The notes under the pieces were generated by a model. The model was not told the DNA's origin, made no database searches, and was given only the letters and a program-made list of their open reading frames with translations. Position numbers and translations under genes: made by a program. DNA of 64,000 nucleotides from Clostridium collagenovorans DSM 3089 (GTDB lineage: Bacteria; Bacillota; Clostridia; Clostridiales; Clostridiaceae): positions 94,391 to 158,390 of the forward strand of contig NZ_FQXP01000009.1 in NCBI RefSeq assembly GCF_900130005.1, given 5' to 3'. Of the stretch, positions 1-9,252 are shown piece after piece (positions within the stretch are counted from its first letter, which is position 1; the number at the start of each line of letters is the position of its first letter).

Positions 1-19
1 TTCCTATAATTTTTGCCAT
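1..19 (-). CDS. dnaK: Chaperone DnaK, first codons only (partial)
   Basis: Only the start of the gene is inside the window; it runs off the left edge. The ATG is at 19-17 and the visible codons read MAKIIG, the usual DnaK beginning. An AGGAGGAA ribosome site lies just upstream on the minus strand (about 26-33). The position directly after grpE and hrcA on the same strand is the standard hrcA-grpE-dnaK order of Firmicutes, so it belongs to the CIRCE-controlled heat-shock operon. The identification rests on six residues plus context. Confidence 0.85.
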
Positions 20-156
20 TTTAATTTCCTCCTGATAACTAATTTATCTATATTATTTTACTTGTTTTGCTTGTTTCTATTACAATTTATTAAAATTTAT
101 TAAATTCGCTTATTATAATACTAATTACTCTTATTTATAATTAAATTTATTTAGTA

Positions 157-255
157 CATACTTTGCAATATTAAATCTACATCATCTTAATTTATTACAT
201 ATTAAATTTCTTATCCTATAAAATATAAATGAAGCTTATTTAATGCAAGATATAT
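157..255. repeat. Dispersed ~100-bp repeat A, copy 1
   Basis: This stretch in the grpE-dnaK gap matches 17605-17704 at roughly 85-90% identity by eye. Both copies begin ATACTTTGCAATATTAAATC and end ATTTAATGCAA plus a short tail. The ends TTGCA...TTAAAT and ATTTAATGCAA are inverted relative to each other, so each copy can fold on itself. It looks like a small non-coding mobile or REP-type element. The rest of the 305-bp gap (20-324) shows no gene. Confidence 0.6.
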
Positions 256-324
256 AATTAAAATTAAAGCTAAATATAATTAAGATTATTTATTAGTTAT
301 ATAAGCAAAATATTTTTTAAGTGC

Positions 325-945
325 TTAGTTAGCAACCTTAACCATGCTATATCTTAAGACCTTATCGCCTCTTTTATAGCCCTTTAAGAAAACCTCTACT
401 ATTTGGTTTGCACCAAGTGAGCTGTCTTCTATATGCATTACAGCATTGTGTAAGTTAGGATCAAATTCTCCTTCTGACTCAACCTCTTCAACATTAAGTT
501 TTACAAGTGAATCTTTAAATCCTCTTATTACCATTTCTATTCCTGTTTTGAAATCTTCAATGTCACCACCTACAGCAACTGATCTCTCTAAGTTATCTAA
601 AACTGGTAAAAACTCTTTTAAAACATCTGCACATGCATCTGTGTAAATATTTTCTTTTTCTTTATTAGTTCTTTTTCTAAAATTATCATACTCTGCACTA
701 AGCTTTATAAATCTATCGCCAGCAGTTTCTAATTTATTATTTAAAAGCTTCACCTCTTCTTCAAGAGCTGCAACTTTATCCTTTAAAACTTTTGTAAAGT
801 CTAGTACTTCCTCTGAAGTCTCTTCTGAAGTTGCTTCTGTTTCCTCAATACACTCTTCAGTAGCTGCGTCGCATCCTACTTCAAATTCTGTTGAAGTATT
901 CTCCTTGCATTCTTCATTTAACTTTGATTCTTTGTTATCCACCAC
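325..945 (-). CDS. grpE: Nucleotide exchange factor GrpE
   Basis: GrpE releases ADP from DnaK and acts with DnaJ in cytoplasmic protein folding. The 206-residue product has a low-complexity acidic N-terminus (many Glu, residues about 15-55), a long coiled-coil helix (about 60-110) with the family stretch AEYDNFRKRT, and the C-terminal beta domain ending in YKRGDKVLRYSMVKV. A longer open frame starts at a TTG at 969, but GGAGGA lies at 951-956, just ahead of tandem GTG codons at 945 and 942. The start is therefore one of these GTGs. It lies between hrcA and dnaK on the same strand and should be repressed by HrcA. Confidence 0.97.
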   Translation of the reverse strand: MVDNKESKLNEECKENTSTEFEVGCDAATEECIEETEATSEETSEEVLDFTKVLKDKVAALEEEVKLLNNKLETAGDRFIKLSAEYDNFRKRTNKEKENIYTDACADVLKEFLPVLDNLERSVAVGGDIEDFKTGIEMVIRGFKDSLVKLNVEEVESEGEFDPNLHNAVMHIEDSSLGANQIVEVFLKGYKRGDKVLRYSMVKVAN

Positions 946-987
946 TTGAATCCTCCATTCTAATTTCAAAGTCAGCTTTTAAACTAA

Positions 988-2025
988 CTATTTATTTTTG
1001 TAAATATCCTCCATATTGATATTTAACTCTTTTACGATTTTACCTAATATGGATATTACCTTATCATATTGCATTCTAGTAGGCCCAACAACACCAATTA
1101 CACCTAATGGTCTATCATGTATACTGTAAGTTGCAGTTATTACACTACAATCTCTTGCTTCAGCTAAGTAATTCTCAGCACCTATGCTTATTGCTATACC
1201 ATCTTCCTTTTCTCTACTACTTAATAACATATCCACATTGTGCTCATTGTTTATAAATTGTATGAACTCTCTTGCTTTATCTATGTTATTGTATTCAGGA
1301 TAGTTAAATATGTTAGTAAATCCTTCAGTATAAACCTTAGAAGTTTCTGTGGATTTTAAACTTTCATATAATGCAGGTATAAGCGCATTAAATATATCAT
1401 CATGACCTCTTAAGTCTCTCTGAAGATTATTTATAACCTCCAAATCCATTTCATCTATTGTTAATCCTACAATTCTTCTATTTATTAAAACATTTAATCC
1501 ATTTATAGAACTTTCCTCTACCGGACTAAAAACTCTTATTACATTGTTTTTAATAACTCCAGTATCAGTAACTATAACAGTTAAAATATTGTATGGATCA
1601 ATAAAGACTAATTGTATTTGTTTTATATAGGCTTTTCTTATTGATGGAGTTTTTACTATACATGCTAACTCAGTCAATTCAGAAAGTATTTTAGTGGCTT
1701 CTATAATTAAATTCTCCACTTCATATATTGCTGAAGTAAATACCTTTTGCTTAATCAAAATCTCATCTTCAGCACTTATATTTCTTCGCTTCATAAGTTT
1801 GTCAACATACAGCCTATATCCTAGGTCTGAAGGTATCCTACCCGATGAACTGTGGAGTTGCTCAATATAGCCTAAATCTTCTAAATCAGCCATTTCATTT
1901 CTGATAGTAGCGGGGCTAACCCCTAAGTCATACTTTTTAGCTATTGTTCTAGAACCTATAGGCTCTCCAGTTTGAATATAATCCTTTATAATAGCCTCTA
2001 GAATTTTTAATTTTCTATCGTCCAC
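988..2025 (-). CDS. hrcA: Heat-inducible transcription repressor HrcA
   Basis: HrcA binds the CIRCE operator and represses class I heat-shock genes; GroEL keeps it active. The 345-residue protein has an N-terminal winged helix (residues 1-70; the segment GVSPATIRNEMADLEDLGYIEQ is the recognition helix and wing), then a GAF-like dimerisation region, and the C-terminal block with GVIGVVGPTRMQYDKVI. The start is GTG at 2025, preceded by AGAGGTGG. It is the first gene of the hrcA-grpE-dnaK unit. A CIRCE element lies immediately upstream, so the repressor controls its own operon. Confidence 0.98.
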   Translation of the reverse strand: MDDRKLKILEAIIKDYIQTGEPIGSRTIAKKYDLGVSPATIRNEMADLEDLGYIEQLHSSSGRIPSDLGYRLYVDKLMKRRNISAEDEILIKQKVFTSAIYEVENLIIEATKILSELTELACIVKTPSIRKAYIKQIQLVFIDPYNILTVIVTDTGVIKNNVIRVFSPVEESSINGLNVLINRRIVGLTIDEMDLEVINNLQRDLRGHDDIFNALIPALYESLKSTETSKVYTEGFTNIFNYPEYNNIDKAREFIQFINNEHNVDMLLSSREKEDGIAISIGAENYLAEARDCSVITATYSIHDRPLGVIGVVGPTRMQYDKVISILGKIVKELNINMEDIYKNK

Positions 2026-2042
2026 TTACTACCACCTCTTTA

Positions 2043-2069
2043 TTAGCACTCATTAACCTCGAGTGCTAA
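2043..2069 (-). promoter_or_regulatory. CIRCE operator (HrcA binding site)
   Basis: A perfect inverted repeat, TTAGCACTC - 9 nt - GAGTGCTAA, lies 18 bp upstream of the hrcA start. This is the canonical CIRCE consensus. It lies just downstream of the -10 box, covering the transcription start, so bound HrcA would block initiation. Confidence 0.97.
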
Positions 2070-2082
2070 TTGCTATGTTTAA

Positions 2083-2111
2083 AAAATATCACTTTTTTAA
2101 AACCTTGTCAA
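2083..2111 (-). promoter_or_regulatory. Sigma-A promoter of the hrcA-grpE-dnaK operon
   Basis: On the minus strand, TTGACA (2111-2106) is followed by a 17-bp spacer and TATTTT (2088-2083). The perfect -35, optimal spacing and immediately downstream CIRCE make this the operon promoter. Confidence 0.85.
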
Positions 2112-2218
2112 AAATATATTTTCTTTATTTTTGATTGTTTATAGCTTTGTTTTAAATTTATCTCAATATTTCTCTTAATATCTCTTATTTTTTCTTTCTT
2201 ACGCTATTTTATACCAAA

Positions 2219-2273
2219 AAGAAAAAGGCTATTAATAAAATTTACACCTTATTAATAACCTTTTTCTTTTATT
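2219..2273 (-). terminator. Terminator after hemW
   Basis: AAAAAGG-C-TATTAATAA is mirrored by TTATTAATA-A-CCTTTTT across a short loop. On the minus strand the hairpin is followed by CTTTTTCTTTTT. It lies 39 bp past the hemW stop and separates it from the hrcA promoter. Confidence 0.75.
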
Positions 2274-2311
2274 TACAAAATATGATGATTTTCTTACCAT
2301 ATTTTTATACT

Positions 2312-3448
2312 TTATCTATCTATAATAAAGTCTGCCATTACCACATTAGAAACTTCTATGCCTTTAGTTGTTAATTTCACATATCCTTCTGAATCCTGTA
2401 GTAAGTTTAAGTCTTTATATTTTTCAATTACTTCTTTATATACATCATAAATATCAACATTGAATCTTTGATTAAATTCCTTAATACTAATTCCTTGTAT
2501 CTTTCTAAGACCTAAGAACATAAACTCTTCCATATCATCCTCTAAGGTATTTTTACTTTTAGTTATAATAGGACTGTTTTGTTCATTCATCATCTTTATA
2601 TATTCTTTTATATTCTCACAATTATTAAATCTCTCACCATTATAATAAGAATGTGCAGCAACACCACACCCTATATAATTTTCTAAGTTCCAATAAACTA
2701 AGTTATGTCTACATTCCTTACCCTTCTTACAGTAATTAGAGATTTCATACTGCTCATATCCATTTTCTCTTAAGATATTCTTAGTTAAGGAATACATGTC
2801 TCTTTCTGTATCTTCATTAGGAAGCTTTAATAAATTCTTTTCATATAAATTATAAAAAGCTGTGTTCTCTTCTATTATCAAGCTATAGCAAGATATGTGA
2901 TCTGGATTTAAAGTCATAGCTTCTCTCAAAGTCTCTATCCACTTTTCTAAGCTTTGATTAGGAAGCCCGAACATTAAGTCCATATTTATATTTTCAACAC
3001 CCATTTTTCTTGCCATATAATAACTTTCTTTAAAGTCTTCTGCACTATGAATTCTTCCTATACTCTTCAAAAGATTATCATCAAAGGATTGAAGTCCTAT
3101 ACTCAATCTATTCATGCCCATTTCTTTAAAAATTTTAAGTTTCTCCTCTGTAAAAGTACCTGGATTCCCTTCCACAGTAAACTCTAGAGTTTTGGAGTAC
3201 TTTAATTTTTTCATAGTATTTTTTAAAAGCTCTAAGGCTTCAATAGATAAATAAGTAGGTGTTCCCCCACCAATAAAAACTGTTTCTATTTCTATATCCT
3301 TATATGCTTCAATTTCCTTGCATAAGGCTTCTGTATATTCCTTCATATACTTTTCAGCTCCTGCAAAGGAAGCAAAATCACAGTATAAACACTTTTGCTT
3401 ACAAAAAGGTATGTGTATATATAACGCTGTTTTCTCTATTTTAATCAC
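2312..3448 (-). CDS. hemW: Radical SAM haem chaperone HemW (HemN-like)
   Basis: This is a cytoplasmic radical-SAM protein once annotated as oxygen-independent coproporphyrinogen oxidase. HemW family members insert haem into target proteins. The [4Fe-4S] cluster motif CKQKCLYC (Cys16, Cys20, Cys23) is near the N-terminus, with FIGGGTPTYLS and GLQSFDD further on, and a C-terminal HemN-type domain. At 378 residues it is typical of HemW and short for true HemN; the Cys-x3-Cys-x2-Cys spacing suits both. The GTG start at 3448 has no clear Shine-Dalgarno site, so the exact start is uncertain. It lies downstream of lepA, separated by a hairpin, as in many Firmicutes. Confidence 0.93.
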   Translation of the reverse strand: MIKIEKTALYIHIPFCKQKCLYCDFASFAGAEKYMKEYTEALCKEIEAYKDIEIETVFIGGGTPTYLSIEALELLKNTMKKLKYSKTLEFTVEGNPGTFTEEKLKIFKEMGMNRLSIGLQSFDDNLLKSIGRIHSAEDFKESYYMARKMGVENINMDLMFGLPNQSLEKWIETLREAMTLNPDHISCYSLIIEENTAFYNLYEKNLLKLPNEDTERDMYSLTKNILRENGYEQYEISNYCKKGKECRHNLVYWNLENYIGCGVAAHSYYNGERFNNCENIKEYIKMMNEQNSPIITKSKNTLEDDMEEFMFLGLRKIQGISIKEFNQRFNVDIYDVYKEVIEKYKDLNLLQDSEGYVKLTTKGIEVSNVVMADFIIDR

Positions 3449-3468
3449 CTTATTTCATTTTAATATAA

Positions 3469-3498
3469 AATTAGAGGAAGTTAATACTCCCTCTAATT
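3469..3498 (-). terminator. Hairpin between lepA and hemW
   Basis: AATTAGAGG and CCTCTAATT form a perfect 9-bp stem with a 12-nt loop, followed on the minus strand by a weak TTTTATATT tail. It probably ends or attenuates the lepA transcript. Confidence 0.55.
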
Positions 3499-3523
3499 GT
3501 GTAATCTTAATTTAGTTTTAAGT

Positions 3524-5332
3524 TTATTCGTCTAATTTAAGTACTGCCATGAATGCTTCTTGTGGCACTTCTACGCTACCAACCTGTCTCATTCTCTTCT
3601 TACCTTGTTTTTGTTTCTCTAGAAGTTTTTTCTTTCTTGAAATATCTCCACCATAACACTTAGCAAGTACGTCTTTTCTCATAGCCTTAATTGTTTCTCT
3701 TGCTATTACCTTAGCACCTACTGTTGCTTGAATTGGAATTTCAAACATCTGTCTTGGGATTATATCCTTTAACTTCTCAGCCATGATTCTACCTCTGTTA
3801 TATGCCCTTTCTTCAGGCACTATCATTGATAGAGCATCGACCTTTTCTTTATTTAACATAATATCAAGCTTAACAAGTTTAGTTTGAGTGTATCCCTTCA
3901 TTTCATAATCAAAGGATGCATAACCTCTTGTTCTTGATTTTAAAGCATCAAAGAAATCGTAAATGATTTCATTTAACGGTATATCGTAATTGATTACAAC
4001 TCTTGTTGTATCAATATATTGCATATCAAGGAATACTCCTCTTCTGTCTTGGCATAGATCCATAATAGCTCCAACATAATCTGAAGGAGTTATGATTGAA
4101 GCCTTAACAACTGGCTCTTCCATGTGTTTTATTTCTGATGGTTCTGGAAGATTAGTTGGGTTAGTTATTTCAATCATCTCGTCGTTAGTTTTATACACCT
4201 TGTAAACAACGGAAGGTGCTGTAGTTATGATATCTATATCAAATTCTCTTTCTATTCTCTCTTGAATTATTTCTAAGTGTAATAATCCTAAGAATCCACA
4301 TCTAAATCCAAAGCCTAAAGCTATAGAAGTCTCTGGTTCAAAGGCTAAGGCAGCATCATTTAACTGAAGTTTTTCTAAAGCTTCCTTTAACTCCTCATAG
4401 TCAGCTCCATCTACTGGATAAATACCACTGAATACCATTGGTACTGCTGGTCTATATCCCTCTAAAGCATTTTCTGTTGGATTAGCTGCATCTGTTATAG
4501 TATCACCAACACGTGCATCTCTTACGTTTTTAATAGAAGCTGCTATGTATCCAACATCACCAGCTTTTAATTCTCCTATTGACATAGGTCCTGGTGTAAA
4601 TACTCCAACCTCAACTACATCATAGGATTTTCCTGATGCCATGAATTTAATTTTGCTTCCCTTTTTAACAGAGCCATCAATAACTCTTACGTAACTTACT
4701 ACACCCTTATAACTATCATAATAAGAGTCAAATACTAAACATTTTAATGGAGCCTCTTCATCTCCAGTAGGTGCAGGTATTTTTTCAACCACTGATTCTA
4801 AAACATCTTCTATATTTAAGCCTGTTTTAGCAGAAATTAAAGGTGCATCTGATGCATCAAGACCTATAATGTCCTCTATTTCTTTTTTCACTTCATCTGG
4901 TCTAGCACTTGGTAAGTCTATTTTGTTTATAACAGGTGCTATTTCTAAATCATTATCAACTGCTAAATAACAGTTAGCTAAAGTTTGAGCCTGTATACCT
5001 TGAGTTGCATCAACAACAAGTACAGCACCTTCACAAGCTGCTAAACTTCTTGATACCTCATAGTTAAAGTCTACATGCCCTGGAGTATCTATTAAATTTA
5101 ATATGTACTCATTTCCATCCTTTGCAGTGTATACTAATCTAGCTGCTTGGGACTTTATAGTTATTCCTCTTTCTCTTTCAAGCTCCATATTATCAAGAAC
5201 CTGTTGCTCCATCTCTCTAGATGTAAGTGTTCCTGTTTTTTCTAGTAATCTATCTGCTAAAGTAGATTTACCATGGTCTATGTGAGCTATTATACAGAAG
5301 TTTCTTATACGTTCTTGTCTATTACTCTGCAT
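3524..5332 (-). CDS. lepA: Elongation factor 4 (LepA), ribosome-associated GTPase
   Basis: LepA/EF4 is a GTPase related to EF-G that acts on the ribosome during initiation and elongation or under stress. The 602-residue protein shows the G1 motif AHIDHGKST (about 16-24), DTPGHVDF (G3), NKIDLPSA (G4), EF-G-like domains II, III and V, and the LepA-specific C-terminal domain. Length is normal for the family. The ATG is preceded by GGGGGTAG. On the minus strand a possible promoter, TTGACA (5494-5489) with a 19-bp spacer to TATAAT (5469-5464), lies about 130 bp upstream; the spacer is longer than ideal. A leader hairpin (GATTGC...GCAATC) lies between. Confidence 0.98.
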   Translation of the reverse strand: MQSNRQERIRNFCIIAHIDHGKSTLADRLLEKTGTLTSREMEQQVLDNMELERERGITIKSQAARLVYTAKDGNEYILNLIDTPGHVDFNYEVSRSLAACEGAVLVVDATQGIQAQTLANCYLAVDNDLEIAPVINKIDLPSARPDEVKKEIEDIIGLDASDAPLISAKTGLNIEDVLESVVEKIPAPTGDEEAPLKCLVFDSYYDSYKGVVSYVRVIDGSVKKGSKIKFMASGKSYDVVEVGVFTPGPMSIGELKAGDVGYIAASIKNVRDARVGDTITDAANPTENALEGYRPAVPMVFSGIYPVDGADYEELKEALEKLQLNDAALAFEPETSIALGFGFRCGFLGLLHLEIIQERIEREFDIDIITTAPSVVYKVYKTNDEMIEITNPTNLPEPSEIKHMEEPVVKASIITPSDYVGAIMDLCQDRRGVFLDMQYIDTTRVVINYDIPLNEIIYDFFDALKSRTRGYASFDYEMKGYTQTKLVKLDIMLNKEKVDALSMIVPEERAYNRGRIMAEKLKDIIPRQMFEIPIQATVGAKVIARETIKAMRKDVLAKCYGGDISRKKKLLEKQKQGKKRMRQVGSVEVPQEAFMAVLKLDE

Positions 5333-5532
5333 AACTTCTACCCCCGATTCTATTTATTTATGAATATTATAATTTACAAAACTATCTTAAATTAAATTAG
5401 TTTTATTTCAAAAGCCACAGTTTAAAAAGGATTGCTTTACTATATTTTTACGCAATCATTCAAATTATATCATAAAATCAAGAGTTCTTGTCAACGTTTT
5501 TTGTTATATAAACCGAATTAGCTATCTATTTA

Positions 5533-5787
5533 TCAATCTCTATTGAATACATTTACAATGTCTCTTGTGATCTTAGTTATTCCGCTACCATCAAATTTAA
5601 AATAATAATCTCCAAAATCTACAGCAAAGGTGAAGGGGTCTTTTTCCAAATATACCTTTAATCCATCATACTCGTAGCTTTGAGATAAATTTCTAGTTAC
5701 TCTTATATTTACAACAGTTATACCTGTTACCATAATCAAAAATGCAAAAACAACCACAGCAAAGATTTTACCTCTTTGTTTGTTCAT
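5533..5787 (-). CDS. Small single-pass membrane protein, unknown function
   Basis: I do not recognise this 84-residue protein. It has a basic N-terminus (MNKQRGK), one membrane helix (about residues 8-28, AVVVFAFLIMVTGITVV) and a short extracytoplasmic domain ending DIVNVFNRD. The start was set to ATG at 5787 because AAGGAGGTGC lies 10-19 bp upstream; the longer frame has no such site. It lies between spoIIP and lepA on the same strand, 50 bp after spoIIP, so it may be co-transcribed with spoIIP. A sporulation role is only inferred from position. Confidence 0.75.
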   Translation of the reverse strand: MNKQRGKIFAVVVFAFLIMVTGITVVNIRVTRNLSQSYEYDGLKVYLEKDPFTFAVDFGDYYFKFDGSGITKITRDIVNVFNRD

Positions 5788-5837
5788 AAAAAAAAGCACC
5801 TCCTTAATATTTAAAGGATGTACTTTTTTGGTAATTT

Positions 5838-7106
5838 CTATTCATTTACATCAGCAATATATTTAGCAATTACTGTAGCAAGATATTTGCCTGTATTTTT
5901 AGTTTCAGAAATATCATTAATCATTGATCCAACTTCTAAAACAGCTAACTTAGGACTCTTATCTTGGCTAAAGTGTAGTATTCCCCCTGTTTTATAATGA
6001 TAAATCTTATTACTTCTTATAAATCCAGGATAAATACTTTCAGAAGTATCTATAAGCTTATTAAGAATATTCATATGCTCAGGATGATTAGGACTAGTAT
6101 CATCTGTAACAAACATATATCTAGCAGTATTTTCTCCATTTATATTACAAACTAATTCCTTTTTATTTGGAGAAGAGTCCCTGTGAAGGTCGATTATTAA
6201 ATCATAATCATTGTATTTGTTTAATTGATCTGTAATTACCTCACTTGATCTATAATAAGATGCATTGTAGTCCAAGTCATTAACAGTTTTATCATGAACC
6301 ACCTTAACTCCATACTTTTCAGTAAGTGTTGAGGTTAAAACATCAGCAACTGCGACAACAGAGTTTTCAAGGCTATCTGCATAAGGTTTATCTGGTAGAT
6401 ATCCCTCATGAGTATGTGTGTGATAAATAAGTACTCTTGGTTTATCCTTATCCTTTAAGTTTTTTTCAAGAGCAGCCTTTATCTTTATATCTATGTCAGT
6501 ATCAACATTTTCTATTTTAACTATGTCCTCTTCACTTAAATTAAAAGAAGTAATACCCTTTAAATCTTCCTCGCTCAATTGTCTATCATGCTCATCACAA
6601 GAATCATTTGAAGCAATTCTAGCACCGTCACTAAAGCAAGAAACTTCCTTTGCCATTATAGATAAAGGATTATTTAAATCAATACCCATAAAGTCTAATA
6701 GATTTTGTATTATGCCACTTTTGCCATTGCTCCCATTTAAATATGGCATATTAAAACCAATCATATTTTCATACTTGCCTTGTTCCATCCTAATGAGATT
6801 AGTTTCAGCATTAATAACTGGATTAGGCGAAAATAATATTACAACTATGAGTATGGTTACTATATTAAAATATATTACAAACTTACTCTCTCTCTTAGGA
6901 CCTTTTCTTTTCTTGTTATTATTATAATTAAATTTATAATTGTTGCCAGGGCTTGACCATTTATTTTTTAAATTTTCAAGTTCATATGGTAATTTTATCC
7001 TCTTTATTTTATTTAATATCGAAGTTAAATCTTTACTATTGAACCTTTCATTTAAGAATTTCTTTATTTCCTGTAGTAACATTATTTTTCCACTTTTGTT
7101 TTTCAT
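5838..7106 (-). CDS. spoIIP: Stage II sporulation protein P, cell wall amidase
   Basis: SpoIIP is an N-acetylmuramoyl-L-alanine amidase and endopeptidase that works with SpoIID and SpoIIM to thin septal peptidoglycan during engulfment. The 422-residue protein has a basic, Asn/Lys-rich cytoplasmic segment (about 1-75), one membrane helix (FVIYFNIVTILIVVILF), and an outside catalytic domain with IYHTHTHEGY and DLHRDSS, matching amidase zinc ligands. The start ATG is preceded by GGGGGGAT. It follows gpr at 118 bp, the same pairing as in Bacillus. Expression would be under early sporulation sigma factors, though no clear sigma-E promoter could be assigned. Confidence 0.95.
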   Translation of the reverse strand: MKNKSGKIMLLQEIKKFLNERFNSKDLTSILNKIKRIKLPYELENLKNKWSSPGNNYKFNYNNNKKRKGPKRESKFVIYFNIVTILIVVILFSPNPVINAETNLIRMEQGKYENMIGFNMPYLNGSNGKSGIIQNLLDFMGIDLNNPLSIMAKEVSCFSDGARIASNDSCDEHDRQLSEEDLKGITSFNLSEEDIVKIENVDTDIDIKIKAALEKNLKDKDKPRVLIYHTHTHEGYLPDKPYADSLENSVVAVADVLTSTLTEKYGVKVVHDKTVNDLDYNASYYRSSEVITDQLNKYNDYDLIIDLHRDSSPNKKELVCNINGENTARYMFVTDDTSPNHPEHMNILNKLIDTSESIYPGFIRSNKIYHYKTGGILHFSQDKSPKLAVLEVGSMINDISETKNTGKYLATVIAKYIADVNE

Positions 7107-7224
7107 ATTTATCCCCCCATATCAACGAATTTAGGACTTATATATTAAAATATATGAGGGGATAACTTTTTTATTACTTCTTTTTAGGAAAGGTTCATTA
7201 ACATTTTGTGAACTTTAGTCACAG

Positions 7225-8202
7225 CTAATTAATAAAGTTATTTATGTCCTCTAAGCTTAGGGATGGTTGAAGAGATATATTAATTCCTCCAGCTATTATT
7301 TTAGATACAGAATCAATTATCATATCTACATCCTTTGGAGTAACCATTAAATCTCCTACTTTTGGATCTAATACTTCCTTCATTAATTGCTCTTTATCAC
7401 TACTTTCCATTTCCTTTAACATCTTGTAGAACTCACTACCTTCTGTAGCATTTTTAATTAAATCCTCTAAAACTAAATCAATTGTGTCATTAGCCAAGGT
7501 TGCTGCATCAACTACAGTTGGCACGCCAATTGCAAGTACAGGTATTCCTAAGGTTCTTTCACTTAGTTCCATTCTCTTGTTACCAACGCCAGCACCTGGA
7601 GATATTCCTGTATTGCTTACTTGAATTGTTCTATTAACTCTTTCTGTTTTTCTTGAAGCCAAGGCATCAACACATATAACTAAATCAGGTTTAGTTTTCT
7701 CTATTATTCCTCTTATAACTTCCCCTGTTTCCATTCCTGTTAATCCAAGCACTCCCGGTGCAATAGCACAAACTGGTCTTATTTCTTCATCTATACTATC
7801 TGGTACTAATTGTTTTAAATGTCTTGTTATCATTATTTGAGAAACAACCTTAGGGCCAATAGCATCAGGTGTTATGTTCCAGTTTCCTAAACCTACAACT
7901 AAAGCAGTCATACTTTCATCTAATTTTATAAGAGGTTTCATGGCTCTTGAAAGCACTCTACTTACTTCTTCCTTAGAGTCATTATCATAATGCACAATAA
8001 TCGGCATATCTATGGTAATATAATCTCCCTTTGGTTTACCCATGGCAAGTTCACCATCATTATCTAATATTTTTACATGAGTAACCTTCATTGCTCCATC
8101 TCTATATTCCTTAACCTCTGTACCAGGTATTTCTTCAACAGAGTTTTTCTCTTTATACATTTCTTGTGCTTCTATAGCCAAATCCGTTCTAATACTTCCC
8201 AC
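7225..8202 (-). CDS. gpr: Spore germination protease GPR
   Basis: GPR degrades small acid-soluble spore proteins in the first minutes of germination. It is made as a zymogen that cleaves its own N-terminal propeptide. The 325-residue sequence fits the A25 family, with VVGLGNWNITPDAIGPKV, CVDALASR and GISPGAGVGNKRMELS. The N-terminal segment TDLAIEA resembles the SASP-like self-processing site. The start is GTG at 8202, 8 bp after AAGGAGG. On the minus strand a CATAATA element about 60 bp upstream fits a forespore sigma-F/G -10 box, but no convincing -35 was found. Confidence 0.96.
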   Translation of the reverse strand: MGSIRTDLAIEAQEMYKEKNSVEEIPGTEVKEYRDGAMKVTHVKILDNDGELAMGKPKGDYITIDMPIIVHYDNDSKEEVSRVLSRAMKPLIKLDESMTALVVGLGNWNITPDAIGPKVVSQIMITRHLKQLVPDSIDEEIRPVCAIAPGVLGLTGMETGEVIRGIIEKTKPDLVICVDALASRKTERVNRTIQVSNTGISPGAGVGNKRMELSERTLGIPVLAIGVPTVVDAATLANDTIDLVLEDLIKNATEGSEFYKMLKEMESSDKEQLMKEVLDPKVGDLMVTPKDVDMIIDSVSKIIAGGINISLQPSLSLEDINNFIN

Positions 8203-8471
8203 AATATTTCCTCCTTTGAATAAACTCTTTATTACCTTTAGTTACAATATATCTATTATGTCTTTCTTATTTTTTCCTAATCTCTTTAATGTATACTGTT
8301 ATATTATTTTAATTCTGCTTTTTCATATATAATTTTTCAAAACTTCAATAACACCTACAAAGTCTATTACTTTAACCCTTGTTATTTATATATAAATCTT
8401 CATCTTTATATGGAAATTCTCATGACTTTAATCTTATCTACAAATAATATTAATTAAGTTTGGATTTTCTA

Positions 8472-8500
8472 TTGAAGTCTTGTAAATTTAATGCTATAAT
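8472..8500 (+). promoter_or_regulatory. Sigma-A promoter of rpsT
   Basis: TTGAAG (8472-8477), a 17-bp spacer and TATAAT (8495-8500) lie about 80 bp ahead of rpsT. The leader between them contains a short GTACG...CGTAC stem (about 8521-8549), possibly regulatory. The rest of the 8203-8471 gap shows no gene. Confidence 0.85.
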
Positions 8501-8580
8501 ATCACGTGTTATATGAACTCGTACGTGATTCCCCAAAAGCTGCGTACACAGTTATAATAAAATAAGGTGGTGAACACATA

Positions 8581-8844
8581 ATGGCAAACTCAAGATCAGC
8601 TAAAAAGAGAATTAAAGTAAACGCTACTAAAGCTCTTGCAAATAAAATGGTTAAATCTGCATTAAAAACTTCTATAAAGAATTTCGAAGTTTCAGTTGTT
8701 GCAGGTAACAAAGAAGAAGCTACAGCTAAATTAACTTTAGCAGTTAAAGCTATTGATATGGCTTGTGCTAAAAACATTCTACATAAGAACAAAGCTTCAA
8801 GAGATAAATCAAGACTTGCTGCTAAGTTAAATGCTATGGCATAG
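8581..8844 (+). CDS. rpsT: 30S ribosomal protein S20
   Basis: S20 binds the 5' domain of 16S rRNA early in small-subunit assembly. The 87-residue product has the family opening MANSRSAKKRIKVN and a Lys/Ala-rich three-helix bundle ending in NKASRDKSRLAAKLNAMA. AAGGTGGTG lies just before the ATG. It is the only plus-strand gene between gpr and holA, with its own promoter and terminator. A 96-codon frame on the opposite strand over the same bases is a shadow. Confidence 0.98.
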   Translation: MANSRSAKKRIKVNATKALANKMVKSALKTSIKNFEVSVVAGNKEEATAKLTLAVKAIDMACAKNILHKNKASRDKSRLAAKLNAMA

Positions 8845-8854
8845 TGGAATATAG

Positions 8855-8884
8855 ACCGGTATTTTATACCGGTTGTTGTTTTTT
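8855..8884 (+). terminator. Terminator of rpsT
   Basis: ACCGGTAT-TTT-ATACCGGT forms a perfect stem 11 bp after the rpsT stop, followed by GTTGTTTTTTAT. Confidence 0.9.
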
Positions 8885-8942
8885 ATAGAGTGTTTTTTAG
8901 TTGCTTATATGAAGTAAGCTCTTTATTAACTCTATAAAAAAC

Positions 8943-8973
8943 AAATAAGGTGGACATTTTGTCCACCTTATTT
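8943..8973. terminator. Bidirectional hairpin between rpsT and holA
   Basis: AAATAAGGTGGAC and GTCCACCTTATTT form a 13-bp perfect stem flanked by A and T runs on both sides. It could stop transcription from either direction. The stretch 8974-9252 between it and the holA stop is AT-rich, with no gene seen. Confidence 0.8.
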
Positions 8974-9252
8974 TATTTCCAGCTTTATAAACTTTTCTCT
9001 TTTATTAATATAGTTCCTAGATAATCTTATAGCATTCCAATTTGTATATTCTTATTTAAACTACCCTATTATAATTTCATAAACTTTTTATTTAGATCGC
9101 TATAGCCTCTACTTAACCTTATTTATGTATTCTTATATATCTATCTCAACAATGATTCTTCATCATACTTAGAAATAACTGTTATTAAATAAACCTTGTT
9201 GCAATTAAAAATGTACATTTTAAATTGAGGCTTTTATATTTAGCTATTTCAT

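Noticed and set aside
7120..7180. Sigma-E promoter upstream of spoIIP (CATATATT)
   Set aside because: The -10-like word has no matching -35 at the right distance.
8502..8792. 96-codon open frame opposite rpsT
   Set aside because: It lies antisense to the certain rpsT gene, has no ribosome site, and its composition mirrors the S20 codons.
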